From an uncultured Alsobacter sp. (GTDB lineage: Bacteria; Pseudomonadota; Alphaproteobacteria; Rhizobiales; Beijerinckiaceae): DNA of 47,760 bases. Under the pieces are notes generated by a model. That model was not told where the DNA came from. It searched no databases and saw only the letters and a list, made by a program, of their open reading frames with translations. Positions within the stretch are counted from its first letter, which is position 1. Every line of letters starts with the position of its first letter. Shown here piece by piece: positions 32,536 to 42,264 of the stretch. Both the position numbers and the translations under genes were made by a program. The stretch covers positions 1 to 47,760 of the forward strand of contig NZ_CAMFHB010000047.1 of NCBI RefSeq assembly GCF_945952055.1, given 5' to 3'.

Positions 32536-33812
32536 GCGTCAACACGCTCGCCGGTCGCCGGCTCCACATCGACAGGATCGGCCAGCGCGGAGACGGCATC
32601 GCCGACACCGATGCGGGCCCGGTCTTCGTGCCCTATGCCCTGGCGGGCGAAACCGTTATCGCCGAGGTGGACGGCGAGCGGGGCCGCCTCGTCGCGGTGG
32701 AAACCGCGTCGCCGGAGCGCGTCGACGCGCCATGCGCCCTGTTCGGCACCTGCGGCGGGTGCGCCACGCAGCATTGGGCCAGCGAGCCCTATGCCGCCTG
32801 GAAGACCGGCCTGGTGGCGACCGCGCTGCGGCAGGCGGGCCTCGACGCCCCCGTTCGCCCGCTCGTCATGGCCCATGGCGACGGCCGCCGCCGCCTCACC
32901 ATGCACGCACGGCGCGGCGAGGACGGCCGGGTGGCGCTGGGCTTCATGGCCGCGCGCTCCCACGCCATCGTTCCCATCCCGGCCTGCCCGCTGCTGGTGC
33001 CGGCGCTGGAGCGCGCCTTGCCCAAGGCACGCGCCATCGCCGAACTGCTGGCCCAGACGGGAAAGCCGCTCGACGTGCAACTGACGGCGACGGCCGGCGG
33101 CCTCGACGTCGACGTGCGGGGGCACGGACCGGCCGGTCCGTCCCTGCGGGCCCGCCTCGTCGGGCTCGCCAACGACCTCGACCTCGCGCGCCTGTCGATC
33201 CACGGCGACGTCGTCGTGGAGCGCCGGCCGCCGCTGGTGCGCATGGGCAAGGCCGACGTCGCCATCCCGCCGGGAAGCTTCCTGCAGGCCACCGCGGCCG
33301 GCGAGGACACCCTGGCCCACCTCGTCACCGCCGCCGTCGGCAAGGCCAAGCGGGTCGCCGACCTCTTCTGCGGGTCCGGCCCGTTTGCCCTGAGGCTGGC
33401 CCAGGCGAGCACCGTGCATGCCGTGGAGAGCGACGCCGCCGCGGTCGCGGCGCTCGATAGGGCGGTGCGGTTCACGCAGGGGCTGCGGCCGGTGACGACC
33501 GAAGTCCGCGACCTGTTCCGCCGTCCGCTGGTCGGCCCCGAGCTCGCGACCTTCGACGCGGTCGTCTTCGATCCCCCGCGCGCCGGGGCTGAGGCCCAGG
33601 CCAAGGCGCTGGCCGCCTCCCCCGTCCCGCGGGTGGTCGCCGTGTCCTGCAATGCCGGCACGTTCGCCCGCGACGCGGCCGCGCTCGTCGCGGGCGGATA
33701 CCGCCTCCTCGAGGTCACGCCGGTGGACCAGTTCCTCCACTCCGCCCACGTGGAACTCGTGGGCGTGTTCGACAAGCCGAGGACCAAGGGGCCCCGGCGC
33801 GCACTGGGATGA
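32532..33812 (+). CDS. Class I SAM-dependent RNA methyltransferase (TrmA/RlmC/RlmD family)
   Basis: 426 residues, a probable m5U RNA methyltransferase. An N-terminal TRAM-like domain is followed by four cysteines for a 4Fe-4S cluster (Cys68, Cys74, Cys77, Cys152), the SAM loop [11 protein letters not shown] (277-287), DPPRAGAE (347-354) and the nucleophile Cys373 ([11 protein letters not shown]), then HSAHVELV. Whether it modifies tRNA or 23S rRNA cannot be read. It overlaps tlyA by 4 nt and the FAD oxidoreductase by 4 nt, so it is translationally linked to both. Confidence 0.92.
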   Translation: MSVNTLAGRRLHIDRIGQRGDGIADTDAGPVFVPYALAGETVIAEVDGERGRLVAVETASPERVDAPCALFGTCGGCATQHWASEPYAAWKTGLVATALRQAGLDAPVRPLVMAHGDGRRRLTMHARRGEDGRVALGFMAARSHAIVPIPACPLLVPALERALPKARAIAELLAQTGKPLDVQLTATAGGLDVDVRGHGPAGPSLRARLVGLANDLDLARLSIHGDVVVERRPPLVRMGKADVAIPPGSFLQATAAGEDTLAHLVTAAVGKAKRVADLFCGSGPFALRLAQASTVHAVESDAAAVAALDRAVRFTQGLRPVTTEVRDLFRRPLVGPELATFDAVVFDPPRAGAEAQAKALAASPVPRVVAVSCNAGTFARDAAALVAGGYRLLEVTPVDQFLHSAHVELVGVFDKPRTKGPRRALG

Positions 33813-35269
33813 CGCAGATGGACGGCGCGGCCTTTCTCGAACGCATCGCCGAACTGATCGGGCCGCGCTACGTGGTGACCGATCCGGGCGAGATGGCGGG
33901 CCACCTGGTGGAATCGCGCGGGATCTACCGCGGCACGGCGCTCGCGGTGGTGCGTCCCGGCTCCACCGCGGAGGTCGCGCAGGTCCTGGCGCTCGCCAAC
34001 GAGGCCGGCTTCGGCATCGTGCCCCAGGGCGGAAACACCGGCCTCGTGGGCGGACAGATGCCTCAGGACGCCAGGCGCGAGGTGGTGCTGTCGCTGACCC
34101 GCCTGGACCGCATCCGCGAGGTCGACCCCACCTCCGACACCCTGACGGTGGAGGCGGGCGTGACCCTGTTGCGGGCGCAGGAGGCGGCGCAGGCCGTCGA
34201 CCGCCTGTTCCCCCTGTCGCTCGCCTCGGAAGGCTCCTGCACCATCGGCGGAAACCTCGGCACCAATGCCGGCGGCACCGCGGTGCTGGCCTACGGCAAC
34301 GCGCGCGACCTGGTCCTCGGGCTCGAGGTCGCGCTGGCCGACGGCCGCGTCTGGAATGGGCTCGGCAAGCTGCGCAAGGACAACACCGGCTACGACCTGA
34401 AGCACCTCTTCATCGGCTCGGAAGGCACGCTGGGGATCATCACGGCCGCCGTCCTGAAGCTGTTCCCCGCCCCGCGCTCGACGGTGACCGCCTTCTGCGG
34501 CGTCCCCTCGCCGCACGCCGCGCTCGACCTGCTGAAGGCGGCGAAGGCCCAGGCCGGCACGGCCGTGACCACCTTCGAACTCATGCCGCGCTTCGGCATC
34601 GACATCGTCGTCACCCACATGGAGGGGTGCCGCGATCCCCTCGCCGGCCGCCATGCCTGGTACGTCCTGATGGAGCTGTCCTCGGCCTCGCAGGCGAGCC
34701 TGGAGGAGACGGCCGAGACCATCCTCGGCGACGCGATCGAGGCCGGCTTCGTGGAGGACGCCACGATCGCCTCCTCGCTCGACCAGCGCAACGCGCTGTG
34801 GCGCCTGCGCGAGGCGCTGGCCGTGGGCCAGGTGCATGAAGGCGGCTCGGTGAAGCACGACATCTCGCTGCCGCTGGCGCTCGTGCCGGACTTCATCGAC
34901 GAGTGCTCGGCGGCGCTACGGGCGCGCTTCCCGGGCTGTCGTCCCCTGCCCTTCGGGCACATGGGCGACGGCAACCTGCACTTCAACATCAGCCAGCCCG
35001 CGGGCGGCGACAAACAGGCCTTCCTCGCGCAATGGGGCGAGATGAACGAGCTCGTGCACGGCATGACGGTGGCGCGCGGCGGCTCGATCTCGGCCGAGCA
35101 CGGCATCGGCCGACTGAAGCGCGACCTGCTGCCCGGGGTGAAGGATCCCGTGGCTCTCGAGCTGATGCATACCTTGAAGGCCGCGCTGGACCCTCGGGGC
35201 ACGCTCAATCCGGGCAAAGTTCTCCGACCCGGTTTACCCTTCGTCAACCTGAGTGTGGCCTCGTCATAA
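33809..35269 (+). CDS. FAD-binding 2-hydroxyacid dehydrogenase (GlcD/D-2-hydroxyglutarate or D-lactate type)
   Basis: 486 residues of the PCMH/VAO family. The FAD-binding part has [13 protein letters not shown] and [28 protein letters not shown]. The C-terminal FAD-oxidase domain has [17 protein letters not shown] with the metal-binding histidines, then [14 protein letters not shown] and [12 protein letters not shown]. Substrate candidates are D-2-hydroxyglutarate, D-lactate or glycolate; the sequence does not decide. It starts within the methyltransferase stop (ATGA). The next start is 39 nt beyond its stop. Confidence 0.93.
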   Translation: MTQMDGAAFLERIAELIGPRYVVTDPGEMAGHLVESRGIYRGTALAVVRPGSTAEVAQVLALANEAGFGIVPQGGNTGLVGGQMPQDARREVVLSLTRLDRIREVDPTSDTLTVEAGVTLLRAQEAAQAVDRLFPLSLASEGSCTIGGNLGTNAGGTAVLAYGNARDLVLGLEVALADGRVWNGLGKLRKDNTGYDLKHLFIGSEGTLGIITAAVLKLFPAPRSTVTAFCGVPSPHAALDLLKAAKAQAGTAVTTFELMPRFGIDIVVTHMEGCRDPLAGRHAWYVLMELSSASQASLEETAETILGDAIEAGFVEDATIASSLDQRNALWRLREALAVGQVHEGGSVKHDISLPLALVPDFIDECSAALRARFPGCRPLPFGHMGDGNLHFNISQPAGGDKQAFLAQWGEMNELVHGMTVARGGSISAEHGIGRLKRDLLPGVKDPVALELMHTLKAALDPRGTLNPGKVLRPGLPFVNLSVASS

Positions 35270-35307
35270 GGCAACCCGCGGACGAACCGCGGCGGCGGAG
35301 CATCCGC

Positions 35308-36996
35308 ATGCCGATCGAGAGCCTTCAGTCGCGCGCCCCCGTGACCGCCTACGCCACCGGCGAAGGTGCCACGACGGCCCTGCCGGCCGGCACGATCGAG
35401 GCGCGCGTCACGGCCATCCTCGAGAACGGCATCGCCCGCTTCGCCACGGCGTTCGGGTTCGTCGACCTTGCCACGCCCGAACAGATGTCCATCGGTGCCC
35501 GCGCGCAGCTTTTGGTCGAGAACACGGGGATCCGCATTCTCCTGACCCAGCTCGGCACCGCCTCTACCGCATCCGGCGGCGCGCCCGCCGGGACGCAGAC
35601 CGCGGCCACCGCCTCCAATCGGCCGCTGCCGTCCGCACCGCCGTTCGATCCCGTCGCGACGCAGCTCGCATCCGCCGCCCGATCCGCCACCGCCACGCAG
35701 CAGAGCCCGGCGGCCCTCCTGTCGAGGCTCGTGCCCCTGCTCGCCCAGTCGACCGGCGCGCTGCCGCCCGACGTGCAACGGGCCGCCGCCCAGCTGCTGT
35801 CGCTGCCCCTGCGGGCGGACCAGGCGCTCGATCCCGCCGTCCTGCAGGCGGCGATGCGCCAGTCCGGCCTCTTCCGCGAAGCCAAGGGGGAGACGTCGGG
35901 ACGCCCCGACTGGAAACAGGCTCTCGTGGCGCTGCGCGGCGCACTCTCCGCCTGGAGCCCGCAAGCCGCCGACATGCCGTCCACCGCGGCACAGGACACG
36001 GCGGACGCTCCCGAGGGGACGCCGCCACGCCCGCCCACATCGGGCCCGGCGACCCCGGGCACCGCTGCCGACGCCGGCGCGGCCGCGAGGCTTCTCGCCT
36101 CGGCCGCCTCGCGCGTCACCGGCGGCGGCGCGGATGCGACGGCAGCCCTGATGGCCGGCGGCCAGGACGGCGCGGATCCCGCCGCGCCGCCGCGCACTGC
36201 ACCGGCCGGCGCCGGAACGCCGGAAAGCCTGCTCATAGGCGACGAGACGGCCCTCGCCTCCCGCGCCGCGTCTCCCGCCATGCTCGGCCAGCTCGTGGCG
36301 CGCGCCTTCGGCGCCACGCTCGCGGCCACCGCCGGCCGCCCGGCGGGGCCGATGGACGGAGCCACCGAACAGGACCAGCCGGGAACGGTCGTCGGACTGC
36401 CCTCGCGCGACCGCGTCGTGCCACCCCGGGCCGACCAGCCTCCGCGCACGCTGCCTCCCGAGACCGCGCCGGACCAATGGCTGCAGGCCGATCCCGCGAC
36501 GCAGCGCGACACGCTGCTCGCCCTCACCGAGGGCGCGCTGGACCGGGTCAGGCTGTCGCAATTCGCATCCCTGCCGCGCGAGCAGCCGGCCGCCCAGCAG
36601 GCCCAGCCCCAGGTGCAGCAGCAGCCGGCCTGGGTCTTCGACGTGCCGGTCTTCGTCGGCCGCGAAACCGCGGTCGCGCAGTTCCGCGTGTCGAAGGACG
36701 GGCGCGGCGCGGGGGCCGGCGGCGGCTCCGCGGAGCGCTGGAGCATGGACGTGGCGATCGACACCTCCGAGACGGGGCCGGTGCATGCCCGCGTGCGGCT
36801 CGGCGGCGGTGCCATCGGCATCACCTTGTGGGCCGAGCGGCCCGACATGGTCGAGCGGCTCAAGACCGAGATGCCCGACCTGCGGCGCACGCTCGACGCG
36901 GCCGCCTTCACGGTCGACGATCTCTCGATTCTTCCTGGCAGCCCGCAGGCGCAAGCCGTTCGCGCCTCAGGCTATTTCCTGGACACGCGCTCATGA
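35308..36996 (+). CDS. FliK-like flagellar hook-length control domain protein
   Basis: 562 residues. An N-terminal globular part (1-75) is followed by a long Ala/Pro/Thr/Gln-rich, probably disordered middle (about 80-430). The C-terminal domain (about 438-545; WVFDVPVFVGRETAVAQFRV, GPVHARVRLGGGAIGITLWAE, LRRTLDAAAFTVDDL) resembles the FliK hook-length C-domain. FliK proteins act as rulers that switch export substrate via FlhB. The next gene encodes a FlhB C-terminal-like domain and overlaps it (ATGA), which supports the call. No other flagellar or type III secretion gene is near. Alternative: a FliK-like protein for a non-flagellar role. Confidence 0.72.
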   Translation: MPIESLQSRAPVTAYATGEGATTALPAGTIEARVTAILENGIARFATAFGFVDLATPEQMSIGARAQLLVENTGIRILLTQLGTASTASGGAPAGTQTAATASNRPLPSAPPFDPVATQLASAARSATATQQSPAALLSRLVPLLAQSTGALPPDVQRAAAQLLSLPLRADQALDPAVLQAAMRQSGLFREAKGETSGRPDWKQALVALRGALSAWSPQAADMPSTAAQDTADAPEGTPPRPPTSGPATPGTAADAGAAARLLASAASRVTGGGADATAALMAGGQDGADPAAPPRTAPAGAGTPESLLIGDETALASRAASPAMLGQLVARAFGATLAATAGRPAGPMDGATEQDQPGTVVGLPSRDRVVPPRADQPPRTLPPETAPDQWLQADPATQRDTLLALTEGALDRVRLSQFASLPREQPAAQQAQPQVQQQPAWVFDVPVFVGRETAVAQFRVSKDGRGAGAGGGSAERWSMDVAIDTSETGPVHARVRLGGGAIGITLWAERPDMVERLKTEMPDLRRTLDAAAFTVDDLSILPGSPQAQAVRASGYFLDTRS

Positions 36997-37265
36997 GCGC
37001 GCCGCCCGACACCCGCCGGCTCGCCGTCGCCCTGCAGTACGACCGCCAGGGCGCGCCGCGCGTCACTGCCAAGGGCCGGGGCGCCACGGCCGAGAAGATC
37101 ATCGAGACGGCGAAGTCGCACGACATCCCGCTGGAGGACGACCCCGTCCTCGCCGAGGCTCTGGCCAAGATCCCGCTGGACGACGAGATCCCGGTGGAAC
37201 TCTACAGGGCCGTCGCCACGGTGATCGGCTTCGTCCTGCGGCACCGCCGCGGGCCGGCACGATGA
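36993..37265 (+). CDS. Stand-alone FlhB C-terminal-like protein (EscU/YscU/HrcU export-switch family)
   Basis: 90 residues matching only the cytoplasmic C-terminal domain of FlhB: AVALQYDRQGAPRVTAKGRG, then AEKIIETAKSHDIPLEDDPVLAEAL and IPVELYRAVATVIGFV. The transmembrane half is absent, and the autocleavage motif NPTH is replaced by DTRR, so it cannot undergo the usual switch cleavage. This is the FhlB type of short FlhB homologue. It overlaps the FliK-like gene by 4 nt. Proposed role is binding the FliK-like partner; unproven. Confidence 0.85.
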   Translation: MSAPPDTRRLAVALQYDRQGAPRVTAKGRGATAEKIIETAKSHDIPLEDDPVLAEALAKIPLDDEIPVELYRAVATVIGFVLRHRRGPAR

Positions 37266-37292
37266 CGTTTCCAGTTTGGGAATTCACCAGCC

Positions 37293-37393
37293 CCTCCACC
37301 GTCCTCCCCGGGCCTGGCCCGCGGATTCACGACTTTGGCCCGGCAGCGCAAAGTCGTGGGTGGCCGGGCCGAGCCCGGCCCTGACGCGGAGAG
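37293..37393. repeat. Composite double-hairpin repeat between convergent genes
   Basis: Hairpin 1 at 37305-37325 is the TCCCC type with one mismatch (GCCCGCGGA). Hairpin 2 at 37361-37381 is the TGGCC type. CACGACTTT...AAAGTCGTGG pairs between them, and no terminal modules are recognisable. It occupies most of the gap 37266-37424 between the FlhB-C gene and smpB, where it could act as a bidirectional transcription barrier. Confidence 0.8.
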
Positions 37394-37424
37394 ATGGAAC
37401 TCGTCTGGAGAGACTGGCGCCGCC

Positions 37425-37904
37425 TCAGCCCTTGTCGCGCATCAGCCGGGCGCGCTCGCGGGTCCAGTCGCGCTGCTTCTCGGTCTCGCGCTTGTCGTGG
37501 AGCTTCTTGCCCTTGGCGAGCGCCAGCTCGACCTTCGCGCGGCCCTTGTCGTTGAAGTAGATCTTGAGCGGGACGAGCGTCATGCCCTCGCGCTGGATGG
37601 CGGCGACGAGCTTGTCGACCTCGCGCCGGTGCAGCAGGAGCTTCCGCGGGCGCTTCGTCTCGTGGTTGAACTGGTTGGCCTGAAGATATTCGGGGATATA
37701 GGCATTCACGAGCCAGATCTCCCCGTTCTTCTCCCCGGCATAGCTTTCGCCGATCGTGGCCTTGCCGCCGCGCAGCGACTTCACCTCGGTGCCCGAGAGC
37801 GCGATGCCGGCCTCGAAGGTGTCGTTGATCGCGTACTCGTAGCGCGCCTTCCGGTTCTCGGCGGCAACCTTGTAGTTCGGGTCGTCCTTTCCCTTGATGG
37901 CCAC
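37425..37904 (-). CDS. smpB: SsrA-binding protein SmpB
   Basis: Partner of tmRNA in rescuing stalled ribosomes. 159 residues, the usual length. Blocks: [88 protein letters not shown]. The start is GTG 37904, 19 nt after the dapA stop, so dapA-smpB form an operon. The tmRNA gene itself is not in this window. Confidence 0.97.
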   Translation of the reverse strand: MAIKGKDDPNYKVAAENRKARYEYAINDTFEAGIALSGTEVKSLRGGKATIGESYAGEKNGEIWLVNAYIPEYLQANQFNHETKRPRKLLLHRREVDKLVAAIQREGMTLVPLKIYFNDKGRAKVELALAKGKKLHDKRETEKQRDWTRERARLMRDKG

Positions 37905-37923
37905 TGCTGCGCGATGCTCCGGT

Positions 37924-38817
37924 TCAGGCGTTCAGGAGCCCGGCGTGGACCATCGCGGCGCGGATGGCCTTGCGGGTGGGCTCGGTCGCGGGGACGAGCG
38001 GCAGGCGCGTTTCGTCCGACATGCGTCCCAACGCCGAGAGCCCGTACTTGGCTCCGGCGAGGCCCGGCTCCAGGAAGATGGCGACGTCGAGCGGCACGAG
38101 CCGGTCCTGCAGCGCGAGAGCGCGCTTCATGTCGCCTTCCAGCGCCGCTTCCATGCGCTCGGCGCTGAGGCGCGGCGCGACGTTCGACACCACCGAGATG
38201 GTGCCCAGCGCGCCGGCGGCGACCGACGGCATGGCGATGATGTCGTCGCCCGAGAGCTGGATGAACTCCGGGCCCATCGCCGCGCGCTGCTGCGAGATGC
38301 GCGCCACGCTGCCGGTGGCGTCCTTCACCCCGGCGATGTTCTTGAGCTCGTAGAGCCGCTTCATGGTGTCGACGCTGAGGTCGACCACCGAGCGCGGGGG
38401 AATGTTGTAGATGATGATCGGGATGCCGATGGCGTCGTTGACCGCCTTGAAGTGCTGGTACATGCCCTCCTGGGTGGGCTTGTTGTAGTAGGGCGTGACC
38501 ACCAGCACCGCATCGGCGCCCGCCTTCTCGGCGTGGACGGCGAGGTCGATGGCCTCGACCGTGTTGTTGGAGCCGGCGCCGGCAATCACCGGCACGCGTC
38601 CGCGCGCCTCGGCGATGCACATCTCGACGACCTTCTTGTGCTCGGCATGGCTGAGCGTCGGGCTCTCGCCCGTCGTGCCCACCGGAACGAGGCCGTGCGT
38701 GCCATTCTCGATCTGCCAGTCGACATGGGCGCGGAAAGCGGCCTCGTCGAGGCGCCCGTCCTTGAACGGCGTCACGAGCGCCGTCAACGATCCCTGGAAC
38801 CTGTGGCCCTTCGCCAT
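37924..38817 (-). CDS. dapA: 4-hydroxy-tetrahydrodipicolinate synthase
   Basis: First committed step of lysine and meso-diaminopimelate synthesis (pyruvate + aspartate semialdehyde). 297 residues. Motifs: [37 protein letters not shown], catalytic Tyr in [10 protein letters not shown] and Schiff-base Lys in [12 protein letters not shown] 38817 ([10 protein letters not shown]) is preferred; ATG 38826 adds three residues. A perfect 8-bp-stem hairpin (38845-38863) lies in its leader. It leads into smpB. It supplies lysine and DAP in the same cell that carries the Pls-like synthetase. Confidence 0.96.
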   Translation of the reverse strand: MAKGHRFQGSLTALVTPFKDGRLDEAAFRAHVDWQIENGTHGLVPVGTTGESPTLSHAEHKKVVEMCIAEARGRVPVIAGAGSNNTVEAIDLAVHAEKAGADAVLVVTPYYNKPTQEGMYQHFKAVNDAIGIPIIIYNIPPRSVVDLSVDTMKRLYELKNIAGVKDATGSVARISQQRAAMGPEFIQLSGDDIIAMPSVAAGALGTISVVSNVAPRLSAERMEAALEGDMKRALALQDRLVPLDVAIFLEPGLAGAKYGLSALGRMSDETRLPLVPATEPTRKAIRAAMVHAGLLNA

Positions 38818-38844
38818 CTCGCGCATCCCCCGAAAACATCGTCC

Positions 38845-38863
38845 CGCGCCGCGTCGCGGCGCG
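38845..38863 (-). other. Perfect GC-rich hairpin in the dapA leader
   Basis: CGCGCCGC-GTC-GCGGCGCG, 28-46 nt upstream of the dapA ATG, in the 379-nt gap 38818-39196. It could shape leader-RNA structure or bind a regulator; there is no lysine-riboswitch architecture around it. Confidence 0.35.
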
Positions 38864-38941
38864 TCCCACACATAGACGCTCGATGCGCGTGGGGAAAGGG
38901 GACAAGGTGGACGCGAACCACCGAGGGGAGAACTGCGTCGG

Positions 38942-39047
38942 GAGGCGAGTGGCGAGTAGCGAGTAGCGAAAGGGGGAGCCTTGCCGGATGAGCCGCAAGC
39001 AGGCTCACCATGCCTACTCGCTATTCGCCATTCGCAATTCGCTCGCC
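38942..39047. repeat. Hairpin repeat built of 7-bp tandem units
   Basis: The left arm contains three tandem heptamers GCGAGTG, GCGAGTA, GCGAGTA (38945-38965) plus a degenerate GCGAAAG. The right arm contains four, TACTCGC, TATTCGC, CATTCGC, AATTCGC (39015-39042), the reverse complement of the same unit. An inner stem (GAGCC-TTGC with GCAA-GGCTC) lies between. The whole folds into one long hairpin of about 105 bp in the dapA/lytic transglycosylase gap. It is different from the other repeat families here. Confidence 0.75.
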
Positions 39048-39119
39048 ACCCCGCTCCTCCGCCCCCCTGCCCCCGTCCCGCCATGGTGCTTCGCTATTGA
39101 ATCGATCGGGCCCGTTCGG

Positions 39120-39135
39120 TTAACGGCGCGTCAAC
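39120..39135 (+). promoter_or_regulatory. CtrA-like box upstream of the lytic transglycosylase
   Basis: TTAA-CGGCGCG-TCAAC: exact spacing and one mismatch from TTAA-N7-TTAAC, 62 nt before the ATG at 39197. A GANTC site (GAATC, 39099-39103), the CcrM methylation target, lies 16 nt further upstream. Cell-cycle control of this murein gene is inferred. Confidence 0.4.
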
Positions 39136-39196
39136 AAGCGCGCGCCCAGAGTGGACGGTGGGGGGCGAGAGTGAGACTCTACGCCGAAAGGTCGAC

Positions 39197-41332
39197 ATGA
39201 CGCGCTTGACCCCGTCGCGGCTCTTCGCCGTTTTCGCTGCCTGCGCGGCCGTGCCCGTGCTGGTCGATTCCGTGCGTTCCGCCGACGATGGCATCTTCTC
39301 GGTCGCCAGGCTCGAGGAGGCCGCCCCCCTGGGCGAGGCGAAGCCCGAACCCGTCGCCGTGCAGCTGGACGCCGCCGATGGTGCCGCGTCGCCGCAGGGG
39401 CCTCTGGCCGACCGTCTCGCCCCGCGTCCCGAGCATCCGGACCTCGCCGCGCTGCGGGCCGCGCTCGACGCCTATCGCCGGGGCGACCTGGCAGGCGGCG
39501 ACGCGAAGGCAGCCACCCTGGACGACCCGGCGGCCCGGACGGTGGCCCGCTGGGCCGCCCTGCGGCTGCTGCCGCGCGAGGCGGGCTATGCCCGGATCCA
39601 GGCGTTCCTCGCCGAAGAACCGCATTGGCCCGGACGGGGCCAGATGCAGAGGCGGGCCGAGGAGGCGCTCATGGCGAGCCGTCCGACGGCCGAACAGGTG
39701 CTGGCCCACTTCAAGGGCCACGTGCCGATGACCGCCATGGGCAAGCTTGCGCTCGCCCGCGCCTGGTCCGCCAATGGCCGCGCGGCCGAGGCGGCGGCCC
39801 TGGTCCGGCGCAGCTGGCGCGAGGACGACTTCAGCGCCGAGATCGAGAACGCGGTGCTGGACGATTTCGGCCGCGTCGTCACGCCGGCGGACCACATGGC
39901 ACGGACCGAGCGCTTCCTGTTCGGCGAGGACTGGGCCGATGGCCTGCGCTGTGCCGCGCGAGCGGGCGCCGACTACGTGAAGCTGGCGCAGGCGCGCATT
40001 GCCGCGGCCAAGGGCACCTCCGACATGGCCGCGCTCGTCGACGCGGTTCCCAAGGCGCTGCAGGAGCAGCCCGCCTGGCTGTTCGCCAAGGCCCAGGTGC
40101 TGCGGCGCAAGGACAAGCCGCAGGAGGCCGCCCAGCTGCTGGCGCGGGCTCCGCGCGACGCGGCGGCCCTGGTCGCGCCCGAGGGCTGGTGGACGGAACG
40201 CCGCATCCTGGCGCGCAAGCTCCTGGACCAGGGCGAGCAGCGGCTGGCCTACGAGGTCGCCGCCGCGCGCCCGCCCGGCACCGGCGCCTATGCCATCGAG
40301 GGCGAGTTCCATGCGGGCTGGATCGCGCTGCGCTTCCTGTCCGACCCGGCCACGGCCGCCCGCCACTTCGCGGACGCCGCACGCCATGCCACGACGCCGA
40401 TCTCGGTTTCCCGGGCGGCGTACTGGCAGGGCCGTGCCGCGGAGGCGGCCGGCGCCGACCCTCATGCCTTCTACGAGACCGCCGCCCGCCACGGCACGAC
40501 GTGGTACGGGCAACTGGCCCGCGCCCGGCTCGGACGGACGGACCTCGTGCTGCAGCGCCCGAGCGCCTCGCCCACCGGCCCCGGCGCCCTTCTGGGCGAT
40601 GCCGTGCGGCTGTTGATGGCGGCCGGCGCCCGCGACCTGGCCCTGCCGCTCCTGGCGGATGCCGCCCAGCCCAAGCGCGACCCCGCCGACATGGCCGCCG
40701 TGGCGACGGCGGTCGAGGAAATCGGCGATGCCCGCGCCCAGCTGATGATCGGCAAGGCAGCCCTGCAGCGCGGCATTCCGCTCGAGAGCCAGGCCTTTCC
40801 GACAGGCGGCATTCCACTGGACGGCCTCGCGACCGAGGGGATCGAGACCCCGCTCGTTCTGGCTGTCGTGCGGCAGGAAAGCTCGTTCGATCCGAAGGCT
40901 CAGTCGACCGCGGGCGCCCGGGGCCTGATGCAGCTCATGCCTGCGACCGCCCGCGAAACCGCCGGAAAGCTGAAGCTCGACTTCTCGCTCGACCGCCTCA
41001 CCGCGGACCCCGGCTACAACGCCGCGCTGGGCTCGGCCTATCTGTCGGGGCTCGCGGCGGAGTGGCGGGGCTCCTACATCCTCGCCATCGCGGCCTACAA
41101 CGCCGGCTCGGGCAACGTGAAGAAGTGGGTGGAAGCCTATGGCGATCCACGCAATGCGGCGATCGACCCGATTGATTGGGTGGAGCGGATCCCGTTTACC
41201 GAGACCCGAAACTACGTGCAGCGCGTGATGGAGAACCTGCAGGCCTATCGCAGCCGCATGGGCGATCGCGAGGCCATGTTGATCATGCAGGATCTGCGGC
41301 GCGGAGCGCCCAAGGGAGAAGCGAGCCGGTGA
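39197..41332 (+). CDS. Soluble lytic murein transglycosylase (SLT family)
   Basis: 711 residues. An N-terminal signal/anchor (LFAVFAACAAVPVLVDSVRSA) is followed by a long alpha-helical superhelical U-domain (about 80-520), then the lysozyme-like SLT domain. Catalytic Glu is in VLAVVRQESSFDPKAQSTAGARGLMQLMP; AYNAGSGNVKKW follows, and WVERIPFTETRNYVQRVMENLQAYR ends the domain. It cleaves peptidoglycan glycan strands with 1,6-anhydro product formation in the periplasm. ATG 39197 (after GAAAGG) is chosen over 39158 because the signal starts there. Its stop overlaps the hydrolase start (GTGA). A CtrA-like box lies upstream. Confidence 0.94.
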   Translation: MTRLTPSRLFAVFAACAAVPVLVDSVRSADDGIFSVARLEEAAPLGEAKPEPVAVQLDAADGAASPQGPLADRLAPRPEHPDLAALRAALDAYRRGDLAGGDAKAATLDDPAARTVARWAALRLLPREAGYARIQAFLAEEPHWPGRGQMQRRAEEALMASRPTAEQVLAHFKGHVPMTAMGKLALARAWSANGRAAEAAALVRRSWREDDFSAEIENAVLDDFGRVVTPADHMARTERFLFGEDWADGLRCAARAGADYVKLAQARIAAAKGTSDMAALVDAVPKALQEQPAWLFAKAQVLRRKDKPQEAAQLLARAPRDAAALVAPEGWWTERRILARKLLDQGEQRLAYEVAAARPPGTGAYAIEGEFHAGWIALRFLSDPATAARHFADAARHATTPISVSRAAYWQGRAAEAAGADPHAFYETAARHGTTWYGQLARARLGRTDLVLQRPSASPTGPGALLGDAVRLLMAAGARDLALPLLADAAQPKRDPADMAAVATAVEEIGDARAQLMIGKAALQRGIPLESQAFPTGGIPLDGLATEGIETPLVLAVVRQESSFDPKAQSTAGARGLMQLMPATARETAGKLKLDFSLDRLTADPGYNAALGSAYLSGLAAEWRGSYILAIAAYNAGSGNVKKWVEAYGDPRNAAIDPIDWVERIPFTETRNYVQRVMENLQAYRSRMGDREAMLIMQDLRRGAPKGEASR

Positions 41333-42249
41333 GTTCCGAAGGGTTCGAGAGCGTCTTCACCACGGCGTCGGACGGATGCCGCCTCCATGCCCGCATCTAC
41401 GGCGCGCATCTCGAGGACCGGCTGCCGGCGCTCTGCCTCGCCGGACTGACCCGCAACAGCACCGATTTCCATGATCTCGCCCTGGCGCTCTCCGGGCACA
41501 AGCACCGGCCGCGCAAGGTGGTGTCGATCGACTATCGCGGCAGGGGCCTCTCCGGCCGGGACGCCGACTGGCGCCGCTACGATCCGCGCATCGAGTGCGA
41601 GGACGTGCTGGCCCAGTGCACGGCCCTGGGGATCGAGGAGGCGGCCGTCGTCGGCACGTCACGCGGCGGGCTCGTGGCCATGGCGATCGGCGCCATGCGG
41701 CCGGCGATGCTGCGGGCCGTGGTGCTGAACGACATCGGCCCCGTCATCGACTCGCAGGGGTTGATCCGCATCCGCGGCTCGGTCGGCAAGCTGCCGCCGC
41801 CGCGCTCCATGCACGATGCCGTGGCGATCCTGCGCAGCGTCTCGGACGCCCGCTTCCCCGGGCTCTCGGACGAGGACTGGATGGCCCTGGCACAAGGCAC
41901 CTTCCGCGACGACGGCGGCCGGCTCGCGCCCACCTACGACACCGCGCTGATGAAGGGCCTCGCCGAACTCGACCTCGACGCCCCCCTGCCGCAGCTCTGG
42001 TCGTTGTTCGCGGGGTTGAACCACGTGCCGGTCCTCGCCATCCGCGGCGAGAACTCCGACCTGCTCAGCGACAAGACGCTGGCCGCCATGGAAGCCGCCC
42101 ACCCGGCGTGCGAGCGCTGGGTTGTCCCCGGCCAGGGCCACGCGCCCCTGCTGCGCGACGCCCCCACCATGAACCGCATCGCCAGCTTCATCGCCCACGC
42201 CGAGGACGGCCGGGCGGGCGTCAAGACACCCGCGGAGGCGGGCGCGTGA
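41329..42249 (+). CDS. Alpha/beta-fold hydrolase
   Basis: 306 residues from GTG 41329, which overlaps the transglycosylase stop; GGGAGA precedes it. The frame is open upstream, but inside the neighbouring gene. Nucleophile elbow VVGTSRGG (Ser111), oxyanion region CLAGLTRNSTDFHDLA, SIDYRGRGLSG, and the catalytic His in VVPGQGHAPLL. Typical of esterase/dehalogenase-like enzymes; substrate unknown. Tight coupling to a murein hydrolase gene is conserved in some relatives but does not prove a wall role. Confidence 0.9.
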   Translation: MSSEGFESVFTTASDGCRLHARIYGAHLEDRLPALCLAGLTRNSTDFHDLALALSGHKHRPRKVVSIDYRGRGLSGRDADWRRYDPRIECEDVLAQCTALGIEEAAVVGTSRGGLVAMAIGAMRPAMLRAVVLNDIGPVIDSQGLIRIRGSVGKLPPPRSMHDAVAILRSVSDARFPGLSDEDWMALAQGTFRDDGGRLAPTYDTALMKGLAELDLDAPLPQLWSLFAGLNHVPVLAIRGENSDLLSDKTLAAMEAAHPACERWVVPGQGHAPLLRDAPTMNRIASFIAHAEDGRAGVKTPAEAGA

Positions 42250-42264
42250 CTGTCTGATTTATCC

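Noticed and set aside
34390-36954. 854-codon minus-strand frame opposite the FAD oxidoreductase and FliK-like genes
   Set aside because: It spans two real genes, has no motifs, and is explained by GC-rich codon bias.
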